Positions 22,643 through 33,104 of a stretch of 64,000 nucleotides of DNA are shown here, one piece after another. The stretch lies in the NCBI GenBank assembly GCA_964035575.1, contig OZ037888.1:1302001-1366000 (forward strand), written 5' to 3'. This DNA is from Rhynchopus sp. YZ270_cl-10. Its lineage: Eukaryota; Euglenozoa; Diplonemea; Diplonemida; Diplonemidae. The position numbers and the translations under genes were made by a program. Within the stretch, counting starts at the first letter, position 1. Every line of letters begins with the position of its first letter. The notes under the pieces were generated by a model that saw only the letters and a list, made by a program, of their open reading frames with translations, made no database searches and was not told the DNA's origin.

Positions 22643-22724
22643 GGCGTTCCAGTTTTTTTCCCCGAACGCGCGTTTGTAAAAACACCATTTTCAAACGCGC
22701 GTTCGGGAAAAAAACTGGAACGCC
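22643..22724. repeat. Long hairpin, 82 bp
   Basis: Near-perfect arms (GGCGTTCCAGTTTTTTT followed by CGAACGCGCG, and the complement) around a short loop. It interrupts the spacer sequence at GGCATTGTGGCG. Related CGCGCG and GGAACG motifs run on to about 22815. Probably a foldback-type element. Confidence 0.5.
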
Positions 22725-22842
22725 CTACTTTTTCCACGCGCGTTTTATTTTTCCGTTTTTTCAAACGCGCACTTGAAAACGCCCTAAAAAACCGGAACGT
22801 GCGTTCGGATGCTATGTTCAAACACAAAAGAAAAATAAATGT

Positions 22843-23105
22843 GAGCTAAAATCTCGTTAGGCGTATACTGGGCCTCGTTCACTTAATAAACCACAGATAA
22901 CAGTTTTTATGTTCAGAATGTGCCTGGGCCATAAAATCGATAAAATCCACCTGGGGTGTAATATTTTCCCCCGAAAAAGCGCTTGTATGCATTTCCGGAG
23001 CAATCTGAAAAAATTCCGGGGCCGCAACATTTTTTTGGCGGATTTTTTATCACTTTAAAGTGACTCCAAAAGCAGGCCTTTATATACGCCTAACGAGATT
23101 TTGGC
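22843..23105. mobile_element. Inverted-repeat element, 263 bp, ATGT target duplication
   Basis: It has a perfect 20-base inverted repeat (AAAATCTCGTTAGGCGTATA at 22848-22867 against 23083-23102) plus imperfect outer bases. ATGT flanks both sides, and the uninterrupted spacer has one ATGT before ACAGTCAGC, which gives a clean empty site. Non-coding. Confidence 0.65.
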
Positions 23106-23385
23106 ATGTACAGTCAGCAAAAAACCTGAAAACGAGAGGGGGACTTTCATCTTTTTATTTATATTGGTTACAATGGTAGTAACATACGGAGCAAAGGTAT
23201 TTCCCCCCCCACCCCTCTTTTTCGCGTGTTGTTTTTCCAAAAGATTTTTAATCTTTTACAAACGAGGTGTGGTGTGTTTTTTTCTCCCTACAAAAAACAC
23301 ACACAAAGTACACATGCCTCCCCCTGCTGTCTCCCCTTATGAGGGCGGCACCACACCCCTTTTGACCATCAATAGGTAGCACTTA

Positions 23386-24544
23386 CTGGGGGGGGTCGAA
23401 TAAAGCACGTACGTGTTTTATTAGGCGTCCCTACACTTCAGATCCTGAGGTTTAAAAAAAAAAAAAAGTTCGAAAAGGCGAATAAAGCACGTACTGTAAA
23501 ATCGTTTAATTTGTCACTTACGATAATGTGACAGAATGTCAAAAATGGTGACAAAATGACATATTATATAAGTGACACATTTTTATGATGATTTAATTAT
23601 GTTTTGGGACCACATATGGGGAGGCTGTGGTGGGAAGGGTGGTCAGGTGTGAGAAGACGCTGTAGACGGTTGAAAGGGGGCTGTGCGGAGCACAGGAGAC
23701 AACGCTTTCTCTACTGGCTGACATCGAGACGAACACAGAACAGAAAAGTACTTTTTGTTGTGTCGACAATCGCCGAGTAATCCCACCAGGTGGGAGAATT
23801 CGGGTTTGTATTCAAAGTTGGCCGAAGCCTTTACTACGGAAGGTATAGACGTAGTTCGTCCTGAACCCTTAAGAGCAACTTTAAGGAAGAAAAGAACCTT
23901 CAAAGGGGTAGTCCGCGTCACGGTGCACGGCTACATGCTAAGAAGGGGTTTTGGAGGTTACAGTTGAGAGACTGCCCTCATTTCAAAAGTGGGAAGGTGA
24001 GGTGGAAACATTTTTTTAAACTTTTTTTGTACTCAGGGAGCGAAAAGCATCGCGTACTTTAAAAAGTAGACACAAAAATAACCATAAACATAAATTAAAT
24101 CATCATTTAATGTGACACATATTATTAGGGTGTGACAAAGTTTATTTATGACTGATATTTCAAATCAGTTAATTAAATTGTGACAAATTAAACGATTTTA
24201 CAGTACGTGCTTTATTCGCCTTTTCGAACTTTTTGGAAAGTTTTTCCAGTCACAATTTTTTTTTCGATTTTTTTTTTCGCCCAAGAGGTGATTTTGCTGC
24301 ATTTCCGAGCCAATCCCGGCTTGTGGTGGGGGATATACGGAAAAATGGACAAAATTTCAGCGACTTAAATTTTCACAAAATACGAACTACCTTGTTACAA
24401 CACAGGAAAAGTTCAAAAAGTCGAATAAAACACGTACGTGCTTTATTCGACGCAAAAAAAAGCAAAAAACCCATTTTTCAAATGCGTGCTTTATTCGACG
24501 TACGTGCTTTATTCGAATTACCTCGTTTATTCGGCCCCCCCCAG
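23386..24544. mobile_element. Outer foldback element with TA target duplication, host of a nested element
   Basis: The ends are CTGGGGGGGGTCGAATAAA and the near-complement of it, flanked by TA on each side. The intact spacer reads CACTTAATC at this place. Without the nested insertion the core is a palindrome around CGAATAAAGCACGTAC. No coding capacity. TA duplication and short size suggest a Tc1/mariner-type (Stowaway-like) MITE. Confidence 0.6.
23494..24203. mobile_element. Nested inverted-repeat element, 710 bp, TA target duplication
   Basis: A perfect 24-base terminal repeat begins CTGTAAAATCGTTTAATTTG and is flanked by TA. Together with the host palindrome the inverted repeat is 55 bases on each side (23463-23517 and 24180-24234). 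It is inserted at the central TA of the outer element, so it is younger. The interior (about 23640-23960) has no convincing gene. Confidence 0.65.
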
Positions 24545-24559
24545 TAATCATTTGTTTAA

Positions 24560-24961
24560 GGGCACGGTAATTTTTTTTCTTGGTAAGCGTCAGAGCACTT
24601 CTCAAAAAAAAGTACGCACGCACGCAAAAAAAAATTATGCAGTAAAAAAAATTATGAGTGGTGAAAAACATTATAGAGGAAAATTACAGTGGGGGAAATA
24701 CAGGTACCAAAAATATTTTCCCACCAATTTTTGCCCACAAAAAATCGGGGGAAATTTTTTTTTATTTCGGCTCTCAGGAGTCTGTGTGTGCTGTGATGGG
24801 GTCAATTTGCGCTGAAAAATGTACATTTTTTACCTAAAATACATTGTTGAGTTATTGAGGGCCCCCCTTTATAATTTTTTTTCTGCATAATTTTTCCCCC
24901 TGGAATCTCAAAAAAAAAGTACGCACGCAGACGCTTACCAAAAATAAAAATTACCGTGCCC
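24560..24961. mobile_element. Inverted-repeat element, 402 bp, TAA target duplication
   Basis: The ends are GGGCACGGTAA and its complement, with extended similarity (TTGGTAAGCGTC against GACGCTTACCAA). It is flanked by TAA (24557-24559 and 24962-24964), and the uninterrupted spacer 6 has GTTTAAACAATT. A TAA duplication is typical of PIF/Harbinger-type MITEs; the superfamily assignment is inference. Confidence 0.65.
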
Positions 24962-25945
24962 TAAACAATTCCGATATTGAGTGCAGACCCTAGTTACCCA
25001 CCAAGGTCGGTACTTAGGTGCATTACCGAAGCGAAAAACAAAAATAAAAACGTGCCCACTCCATGCATGCGGCTAACTTGGATTGGAACAGGAGATCTGA
25101 AAAATCTCGTTTTTGGGATTTCGAAGAAAACGCCAAAGAAAATCTCATTTAACCGCGTGCATGGCACACTCCATTTACTTGGCCAGTTGTGTTTACCCCC
25201 TCCCTAACTGTATGGATCATCCGAGCCTGGAGTCATCACGCTTGCGTGAGCTGCTTACAGGGCACAACAGTCAATGCTTGCGCATTCTTCCCTGCGCACA
25301 CCATCTTTCAAGTTTTCTCTTCCCTCTTGTCCCCATTCCCCTTCATTACACATTTCGCGGGATTATCATGTAGCGGAACTGCCCCTCCCTTTTATGCCTC
25401 ACCACGTTGTGTGAAGACACCACTGTGCGTGAGGTATGGGGAGGGGTAAGTCGTGATTTTGTTTTTGTTGTTTTTCTTTTTTCAGGGCAGGCCCTCTATT
25501 TTCAGAAAATCCGCAAAGCGCGGAAGAGGGAAAAACAAGAAAAAAATTAGTATAGTGGAGCACACTCTAGGGTGGCTACACTAATACAACCAAGTTTTCA
25601 AAAAAAAAAAAAAAAAAGACAACTGCACACCTTAGCTATCCATTCATATTACCACCTGCCTGCTGCAGGGATTTGTTCCACTGCACCAATCGTGACCATA
25701 CGCAAATGAGCGTCCAAGAGCGTATCTACTGTCCGGGCGAGCTGTTTTTGGGCGAGTGACTCGCCCACTCCTGATTTGCAGGAAAAACACACAAAGTATT
25801 CGGGTGCAAATCCTGGTGCAGGTTGGACTCTCTTTTGTATAGAATGTTGACAGGCATCTTAATTGCTTTTTCTTTTGAAACCAACACACACCGACGAACA
25901 CTTACAGACCACTTTTTTTTCCCTTCTCCCCTTCCAAGCATCACA

Positions 25946-27160
25946 ATGCGCACGGCCACACTCCTGTGCCTGCTGTCTGCAGCAGCGTTCTCCGAGGCAG
26001 GCCACTCCGGCTCGCAGCAACAAACGGGCACCTGTGAGACCGCGTGGATCAAGGGTAACTACAACCGCTGCATCAACACGCTGAATGGTTGCAGCAACAA
26101 GTGGGGATGGACAAACAGGGTGCACCAGGGTGCAACGGAACGCATGGAGATCTGGGCAGGTGCCGGACAGTGCGTTACAAGCAAGGGCACGCTGGTGGGC
26201 TACGCAGACGTGTCGTACGTGAACAACCGTGTGAAGGTGACGGTGTCGGGCCTGACGTCGCCGTGGGTGATCACCAAATCAGACCTCTGGGCAGGCGAGG
26301 GCTACCTCCCCTACAGACGCAGCAAGTACGTCTCATCCCCGGGCCAATTCCCCGACCATCAGGTGAAGACCGCTGTGTACGACGTGTACCACACCACCAC
26401 CTACGTCCACGTTGCCCTGCACGTCGACGTCTGTGAGAACCAGGCCGCCCCACCCACAGACGCACCCGACACAGACGCTCCGATGATGTCGCCCATGTGC
26501 GACCCTGTGAACACCCACAACGCTATTGTGCGCGACATGTGGCGTCCTTGGAACACCAACACACTCACCGCAAACGACGTCTCCGAGCCGATGCTGGGGT
26601 GGCGCTTCAACGAGGACGAGGTCACAATGTCGAACTTCCCGCCTGCTCTGCTGCTGCCTGGTGTGAAGGTGTTCTTCCCTGATCAGAACGAGGGTGTGCC
26701 GGAGGGCAGCCGCAACGGTGTGAAGTGCCCTGAGAACTGCGACAATGCGCCGTGCGAAGTCATCACTGTTGTGTACCACTGCCCGCCGTGCTCTGGGGCG
26801 TCGAACGGCGGGTTCCCTTCGTCGATGCCTGTGGACGGGTGGGCACCGGGACACTGCGCACCACGCTTTGCGTACCCGACAGACACAGGGAAGCACCGTA
26901 TGGTTGCGTACAGGAAGCTTGTGGCTGCAGGCGAAATTGAGGAGCTCCCGGAGACCACAGGCATTCTGTCCAACTACGCGATCTTCGTGCGCCAGGGTGC
27001 TGAGGACTGCACCACACGTCTCCACAGCGACGTCTGCACCGCACGTTCCGAATGCCGTTGGTTCGACGGTGAGTGCCTTTCGAACTGGTGCGTCCCACTG
27101 CCGCCTAACGGACCGACGGAGTGCTCCCCATGTTCACAGACAGTCCCGACAAACGAGTAG
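25946..27160 (+). CDS. Secreted two-domain (A+B) protein, array copy 8 (most diverged)
   Basis: 404 residues. It shares the MRTATLLCLLSAA signal peptide but then has an extra segment before domain A (GHSGSQQQTGTC). Domain A reads CETAWIKGNYNRCINTLNGC, then KWGWTNRV and DLWAGEGYLP. The linker is longer and Pro/Asp/Thr-rich (APPTDAPDTDAPM), resembling the stalks of the giant protein. Domain B is conserved (CDPVNTHNAIV, CPENCDNAPCE, HCPPCSG, CRWFDGECLSNWC). Its WGWTN motif is nearer to the giant protein's A domains than the WGWTS of copies 1-7, so it may be the oldest surviving unit. Complete; no AATAAA at the usual place. Confidence 0.87.
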   Translation: MRTATLLCLLSAAAFSEAGHSGSQQQTGTCETAWIKGNYNRCINTLNGCSNKWGWTNRVHQGATERMEIWAGAGQCVTSKGTLVGYADVSYVNNRVKVTVSGLTSPWVITKSDLWAGEGYLPYRRSKYVSSPGQFPDHQVKTAVYDVYHTTTYVHVALHVDVCENQAAPPTDAPDTDAPMMSPMCDPVNTHNAIVRDMWRPWNTNTLTANDVSEPMLGWRFNEDEVTMSNFPPALLLPGVKVFFPDQNEGVPEGSRNGVKCPENCDNAPCEVITVVYHCPPCSGASNGGFPSSMPVDGWAPGHCAPRFAYPTDTGKHRMVAYRKLVAAGEIEELPETTGILSNYAIFVRQGAEDCTTRLHSDVCTARSECRWFDGECLSNWCVPLPPNGPTECSPCSQTVPTNE

Positions 27161-28304
27161 AGAGCTGCAACGGAAAGTGCAAAAATAAAAAAGGACAACA
27201 GGAAAAATGGGAGAAAATAAAAAGGGAAAAAGGGTTTCAGAGCAGAAAGCAGAACAAAAAAAGAGTTTTGCTCGCTTCGCTGTGAGAAAATCAGGGGTGG
27301 GCGGGCACCCTGGGGTTTTTTCCATTTTTTTGGATCGGGCACCCGGGTTTTTTCTAAGGATTTTTACAGGCAATTTTTTGGATTTTTCTGAGAACACGCT
27401 GCCCCCCCTGCCGAAATATGTTCTCGGTTTTCCCGTTTCGGGGGTTTTTTTGGCCTTTTTCGGGTTTTCCGAGCTTTTACCCTCACTGTCACGGGGTCAT
27501 TTTGAAAAAAATGGGCAAGTTCTTGGCTGATACACGTTTTGGTCCTTACCACCAGCGAGTTGCTTAGCGGGGTTAAATTGAACTATGATTCTGGACCCAC
27601 TGTAACGTGAACTGCCCCCTCGAAATTCAAGAAGGGGTCCTAAACCCGGGCGCGCTACGTGCACTACGAATGTTCGGGATGAATATAAAACGGCGCCGCA
27701 GGCGGAAAAAAAATAGGGTACAGTATAAAAAATGCAGCTTTTACACCACAAAGCCACTCTGCGAATCCTTTTTTGCAGAGCAAAAAAGGGAAAATGGCGC
27801 CGCAGGCAAATTTTTTTTTAAGGTGCAGCCCTGGGCGGCGCGGAACTATTTTCTTTTTCGTTCCTCAGTGCCGTCAGGGCCTGCCCAAGTGCGCCAACGC
27901 AATGCACTTTGCTACCACCGTGGTGGCGAGCACTTGCAGCACTGCAAGAAGCAAGGTTCCCTCGACGTTTGCAGTCACACGCACCATACTGTATTATTAT
28001 TTATTCTGTTGTGCGGGAGGTGAAAGGGACCAGACCGAAGGAAGCGGGGTGGAGACTTTTTTGTTCATTATGGCTTGGTACCGCACTCCCCGGGCAGAGT
28101 GCGAGTTATTCTCAGCCACGCGGGGCCCGGCCCGACCCCCCAGACTTTTTCCCCTAAGAAAAACCCTTAGAAAAATGAATTTTCCCCGTATAAAATCCTT
28201 AGAAAAAATAATTTTTCCCCCGTGTAAAATCCTTAGAAAAGAAAAAATAAAATCAAAATCGGGCCCCGGGCACCCACTTTAGGCCCAGGCCTGGAGAAAA
28301 TAAT

Positions 28305-28345
<41 letters not shown>

Positions 28346-28347
28346 CC
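27161..28347. other. Unique intergenic stretch after the array
   Basis: No gene seen. Downstream of copy 8 the usual spacer does not continue. The stretch has low-complexity T- and A-rich DNA, GC-rich patches with repeated GGCGCCGCAGGC (near 27692 and 27796), short repeats of the type CCTTAGAAAA between 28150 and 28240, and a T run of about 40 bases ending at 28342 beside the large element. Confidence 0.5.
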
Positions 28348-28750
28348 TCACGGCATCCATAAGCCCTTACTAAGGGATTTGAGCTCCACCTCTTAATTTT
28401 TTAAGCCCTTAATTTTGGGATCAGCTAAAATTAAGGGCTTAATTTAAGGGCTTAGTTTCTTACTAAGAGCTTACTAAGGGCTTAGTAAGAAATTAAGGGC
28501 TTAATTTAAGGGCTTAAAAAGAGCTTACCAAGAGTGCACTTACCCTAGGCATACTGTGCGGGCGAGTAGAAAAAACTCGCCCATTTTTGGAGGGCGAGTT
28601 TTTTTTTGGTAGGGATTTTACCTTGGGAAAAGTGCACCTGCGAAAATATGAGTGAAATTTGATTTGCCTGCAGGTATACTATTAACCGGCATGGCGAGTA
28701 CGTTGTTGTACAGCGAATCTAGCCCCTACCCATGCCTTTGTGGTCCCCAT

Positions 28751-28811
28751 ATTGTAGTGCATCTTGTCCCCGGGATCCTGCGGGGATCCCGGGGACAAGA
28801 TGCACTACAAT
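28751..28811. repeat. Perfect hairpin, 28-base arms, 5-base loop
   Basis: The left arm runs 28751-28778 (ATTGTAGTGCATCTTG then TCCCCGGGATCC) and the right arm 28784-28811 is its exact complement. It lies inside the 28348-30157 element. Arms this perfect imply recent origin or structural selection. Confidence 0.7.
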
Positions 28812-29390
28812 AGATACACACAGGATCTGAATTTGGGCGAGTTTTGGAAGAATTTTGGCCGATGTAGTCATAAACTCGATGCGAGTCGCATTCTCGGACT
28901 ATTTTTGGTCTGGCGAAAGATTCTTACACAATTCTCGCACGATTCTCCGTGGTCACGTAACGCTAAATCCTCCGTGATGCGAGAATTACAGGCGAGAATG
29001 CGATAATGATTCTCGCATGCGAACACCCAAAACCACGAAGGAGGACGCAAGGAAGGCTTTACTGCACTTAGGTACAGGATACGTTGTCATTTTTAGGTAC
29101 AAACAAGGGTACTTTGAAGCGGTTGAGGCGCACACACACCCGTTGCAAAATGCATCTGTACTTCATTTCTGTGGGACCCACGCTAGACTGGCGCTAACTC
29201 TGAGGGATTTTTTGTACTTTAGTGGTGGCTGGCAACCTGTATTCTGTGGTGGTCAAACGTGAAATATTCCTTCTCCAATGGATTTATTGGGTGTATGTTA
29301 TACTGGGACAATGTGGTCAGATCACTCTTCAGACCACTTGGAAAAGTGCACAGCATATAAAAGTTTCCGCCTGCGGCGGGCGGCCCTTTT

Positions 29391-29703
29391 ACTGTACTGT
29401 ACTGTACTGTACTGTACTGTACTGTACTGTACTGTACTGTACTGTACTGTACTGTACTGTACTGTACTGTACTGTACTGTACTGTACTGTACTGTACTGT
29501 ACTGTACTGTACTGTACTGTACTGTACTGTACTGTACTGTACTGTACTGTACTGTACTGTACTGTACTGTACTGTACTGTACTGTACTGTACTGTACTGT
29601 ACTGTACTGTACTGTACTGTACTGTACTGTACTGTACTGTACTGTACTGTACTGTACTGTACTGTACTGTACTGTACTGTACTGTACTGTACTGTACTGT
29701 ACT
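29391..29703. repeat. ACTGT pentanucleotide satellite, about 62 copies
   Basis: An uninterrupted run of ACTGT over about 313 bases. Five is not a multiple of three, so every frame stays open and yields spurious long frames on both strands. Confidence 0.95.
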
Positions 29704-29714
29704 CCCAATCCCCC

Positions 29715-29894
29715 GTGTATACTGTGTATACTGTGTATACTGTGTATACTGTGTATACTGTGTATACTGTGTATACTGTGTATACTGTGTATACTGTGTA
29801 TACTGTGTATACTGTGTATACTGTGTATACTGTGTATACTGTGTATACTGTGTATACTGTGTATACTGTGTATACTGTGTATACTGTGTATACT
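29715..29894. repeat. GTGTATACT nonanucleotide satellite, 20 copies
   Basis: Twenty exact copies of a 9-base unit directly follow the ACTGT run after a short CCCAATCCCCC spacer. The unit contains TACTGT across its junction, suggesting a common origin with the pentanucleotide. Confidence 0.95.
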
Positions 29895-30157
29895 CACAAT
29901 TATCGCATTTTAATTTGCTGAGGTCCAAAAGTACCCCTAATGATCTTAGTACACTCTTGGTAAGCTCTTTTTAAGCCCTTAAATTAAGCCCTTAATTTCT
30001 TACTAAGCCCTTAGTAAGCTCTTAGTAAGAAACTAAGCCCTTAAATTAAGCCCTTAATTTTAGAGTGCCTTAAAATTAAGGGCTTAATGTAAGAGGTGGG
30101 AGGTGGTATTTTTACCTCCGGAGGGTAGGTCCTGGTAAGGGCTTATGGATGCCGTGA

Positions 30158-31014
30158 TACCTACAAGCGTAGCTTAAAGGAGAAATAGTTCCTCAGATAC
30201 GGTCGCCAATCACCCCTCAAACAGGGTAATTGTGCAATCAACGAAAAAACCTTTTTTCCTTTTACTTACCTATCAGAGTTTCTATTTTTGATGTGACCCT
30301 CTTTTTTGGGATGTCTGGCAAGTCCGGCATGTGAACCTGCTAGGACGCTTCCCCACACCACAACCTCTGTAACCTCTGTATCAACTCTACGAAGCCTTGC
30401 AAGCCCTCTTAGGAGAGATCGGAGAGAGGAACGGCACTGAAGGGATACTCAGTGTGCTATGAGGTAACCCAGTCATCGAAACTGCCATGTATTAGACCGG
30501 TGGAGAGGAAGGCGCTCTACGTACAGAAGTGCCGCTCCATCAGTCGCGTTCGTTATTATCTGCTTTTCTTGGAGTTACGACAGTACCGAGGTAAGTCCCC
30601 AAGTACTTTAAAAAAAACAAAAACAACTTATAGTGGAGTTCATCTTCGGGTGTCCACTAAAACAACCAAGTTTTCAAAAAAAAAAAAATATGGAGCTCAT
30701 TCTCGGGGTGTCAATACAATACGACCAAAACTTTCAAAGCAAAAGCAAAAACAAAAAAATAGTGGAGTTCATCCTCGGGTGTCTACACTAATACAACCAA
30801 GTTTTTCAAAAAAAATGCAAAACCAAATATTTTTCTCCCTCTCCCCTCTCCCAAATAAGTGCTTTTTTTCGGATGTAAAACACACCACCTTTCGAGATGA
30901 ATGTGCCCATTCATCTTCCCCCCTCTTCGACCCCCCATTTTTTTTCCGGGGTTTTCTTTTTCATATTTCTATCCACACTTTCCCTCATTTCCGGTCACCC
31001 CCCCCCCCCCCTTA
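30158..31014. repeat. Start of decayed ninth spacer
   Basis: 30158-30509 is unique with no gene. From 30510 the sequence is recognisably array spacer: an exon-like block ending in GTAAGT (30510-30594), then three successive TAGTGGAG-family hairpins (30631-30659, a degenerate one at 30689-30720, and 30760-30790), each followed by ACAACCAAGTTTTC or similar. It ends in TCATTTCCGGTCAC and a C run where the next element has inserted. No array gene precedes it. Confidence 0.6.
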
Positions 31015-31791
31015 GGGGGAGCCACCAAAGGCGTTTTGCTGTCCAAAACCCATTTTTTTGAAATTTCGGTGAAGAAATCCGCTAAAATGGGCGTACCTGG
31101 CCGCAAATCGCCCTGGGGATCACCCATATATCCCAATAAACCACCTGACGACCTTAATAGAGCATTTCTTGTCCCAAAAAAATGGTTTTTTTGTGAAAAA
31201 ACACCCCAAAAATGCGTAACGCTCGCGTAACGCTTGGGGGCCAAAATTTAGCACTTGCCAATCAGACAAAACTCCTTCTAAACACCCGAAAAACACCTCA
31301 GTCCACATCTTCTGGGGTCCCGGGGTGGAAATGTATGGTTTTGGGGGCTTTTAGGGGTCCTGTGTAATTTCGGGCATTATAAGCGGTTCCGTCCCTCATA
31401 AATACGCCTGGGACCCACACAGGACCCCTAAAAGCCCCCAAAACCATACATTTCCACCCCGGGACCCCAGAAGATGTGGACTGAGGTGTTTTTCGGGTGT
31501 TTAGAAGGAGTTTTGTCTGATTGGAGCAATTTCTTGGCAAGTGCTAAATTTTGGCCCCCAAGCGTTACGCGAGCGTTACGCATTTTTGGGGTGTTTTTTC
31601 ACAAAAAAACCATTTTTTTGGGACAAGAAATGCTCTATTAAGGTCGTCAGGTGGTTTATTGGGATATATGGGTGATCCCCAGGGCGATTTGCGGCCAGGT
31701 ACGCCCATTTTAGCGGATTTCTTCACCGAAATTTCAAAAAAATGGTTTTGGACAGCAAGTCCTTAAGGATTTCCTTCTACGTGGCTCCCCC
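31015..31791. mobile_element. Near-complete palindromic element, 777 bp, TA target duplication
   Basis: The ends are GGGGGAGCCAC and its complement, flanked by TA (31013-31014, 31792-31793). The two arms, roughly 350 bases each, are near-perfect complements around a loop of about 60 bases near 31370-31430, so the whole element folds into one hairpin. Open frames on both strands mirror each other and are not genes. It interrupts the spacer at GGTCAC and CTTCCCAACC and is bordered by C runs on both sides. Confidence 0.7.
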
Positions 31792-33104
31792 TACCCCCCC
31801 CCCCCCCCCTTCCCAACCTTTTTCTTCAACAAAATATCCTCACTCCCTTTTTTTTGCTTGCGTATTTCACATTGTATGGGTATCTTTTTTTCCCCTTTAG
31901 TTTTTCCAACTATGTTATCTTTTAGACGAGAATACCAATGACATAGTATCTGGGATTTTTATGCAAAATAAAAATGCACACCCATACAACAGAATGCGCA
32001 CCACACAATATAAAATTTAAAAAAAAAAAACAAGAGAGATCGACCACATTATCCACTCATGGACAATGCAGGGTTTCTCTAATTGGGGATTTCTTTTTGT
32101 TCATCTTACCAACCATTTTAGTTCTTTCATTTTTATCATCCACACCCCTCCCTCCTCCCCCCCCTCCCTCCCCTGCTCCTGAATGGTGTCGTGCATTTTA
32201 CCTGTCACAATGCAATAGAGTTGCAGCTGTTTTTTTTTTTTGAATCTTTTAGATGATTTGAAGGATTTATGGTACCATAATACACATCCACCATGTGCCC
32301 CCCCCGTCTCTTTTCGAAACTCACTGGAAAAAAAAAAACCTATTTTTTTAAAATCAAATGTAGCAGTTTGATAATGCAAGAATGAAGAAAACGGTTTTTT
32401 TTACTGCAGATTTTTGCTGTGAGGGGTTTGTGTGGGGGCAGTGTAGTTGCTTCCCCCCTCCCGACCCTCTCTTTTCGTAAGTCTTTTCGCAAATATATGC
32501 CTTTAATCTGGCATTGTGGCGGTCCGTAAGCCGTGCTGAACTTTCCATCGTAGAGGAAAGAACGGTAAATGACCACCACTTTCAAGAAAAGCACTTCTAA
32601 TAGGCAAAAAGCTATCAACAAATGTCTTGCAATTTCAAAAAGACAGTGGAGATTGCACAACTGTGGCAACACAACCGAGGCAACTACACTACTCCAACAA
32701 TTTATCAAAAAAAAAAAAAGAAAAAAGAAGAAGTGTCTTCCCCAGTTGAAATTTCCCTCTGTTGTCTCCTCAACTTTTTAGCTGGCTGCTTTGATGTACC
32801 TCAGACATTATTTTTTTTTTGTTTTCGAACGCAAAAAAGTGTGCAGTCAGGAAAAAACCTGAAAACAAGAGGGCGACTTTCATCATTTGTTTTGGTACAC
32901 AGCCAACAAAGTTTTTTTTCCCCTTCACAACCCCCCCTTTTATTTTGCGTTTTTTTTTTTGCTAATATGTAATACTTTGTGGATCATTTGTCCTAAAAAT
33001 TCCGATATTGAGGACAGACCCTAGTTACCCACCAAGGTGGGTACTTCGGTGCATTACCCAACAGCAAAGGAGAACGTGCCCTACCCCATGTCCCCCCCCC
33101 CCTA
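31792..33104. repeat. Middle of decayed ninth spacer
   Basis: 31840-32050 is related to 17937-18160 in spacer 6. 32040-32830 follows the ordinary spacer with changes. At 32640-32705 a stretch that in the array lies just after the gene stop (GGAGATTGCACAACTGTGGC, in spacer 1 near 1137) appears instead downstream of the GTAAGT-like site, so the order of blocks differs. The conserved hairpin is recognisable at 33021-33052. No gene seen. Confidence 0.6.

Larger units (their letters stand above)
21236..25945 (+). repeat. Array spacer 7, enlarged by nested inverted-repeat elements
   Basis: A normal spacer (exon-like block 21459-21518, hairpin 24989-25018, pyrimidine tract before 25946) into which at least six elements with terminal inverted repeats have inserted; each is listed separately. 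Comparing flanks with uninterrupted spacers shows the empty sites. It also holds two TAGTGGAG-family hairpins (21547-21577, 25553-25583). No intact gene seen. Confidence 0.75.
28348..30157. mobile_element. Large inverted-repeat element, 1.81 kb, carrying two satellites
   Basis: The outer ends match as TCACGGCATCCATAAGCCC and its complement. A second, perfect inverted repeat of about 110 bases lies inside (about 28430-28540 against 29950-30070) and is made of TTAAGGGCTTA-type motifs. TACC flanks both sides and may be the target duplication. The inside holds a 28-base-arm perfect hairpin (28751-28811), an ACTGT satellite and a GTGTATACT satellite. No transposase-like frame is seen; the long frames over the satellites are repeat artefacts. 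Confidence 0.6.

Noticed and set aside
29222-29974. Long open frames (up to 250 codons) on both strands
   Set aside because: They are produced by the 5-base and 9-base satellites, which contain no stop in any frame; there is no coding signal outside the repeat.
30150-30450. Possible tRNA or 5S-like gene (TAGCTTAAAGGAG motif)
   Set aside because: No cloverleaf, no box A/B pair and no T terminator could be fitted.
30901-31766. Mirror-image open frames reading MAPKRYASVTHFWG on both strands
   Set aside because: They are the same sequence read from the two arms of the 777-bp palindrome, with no similarity to known proteins.
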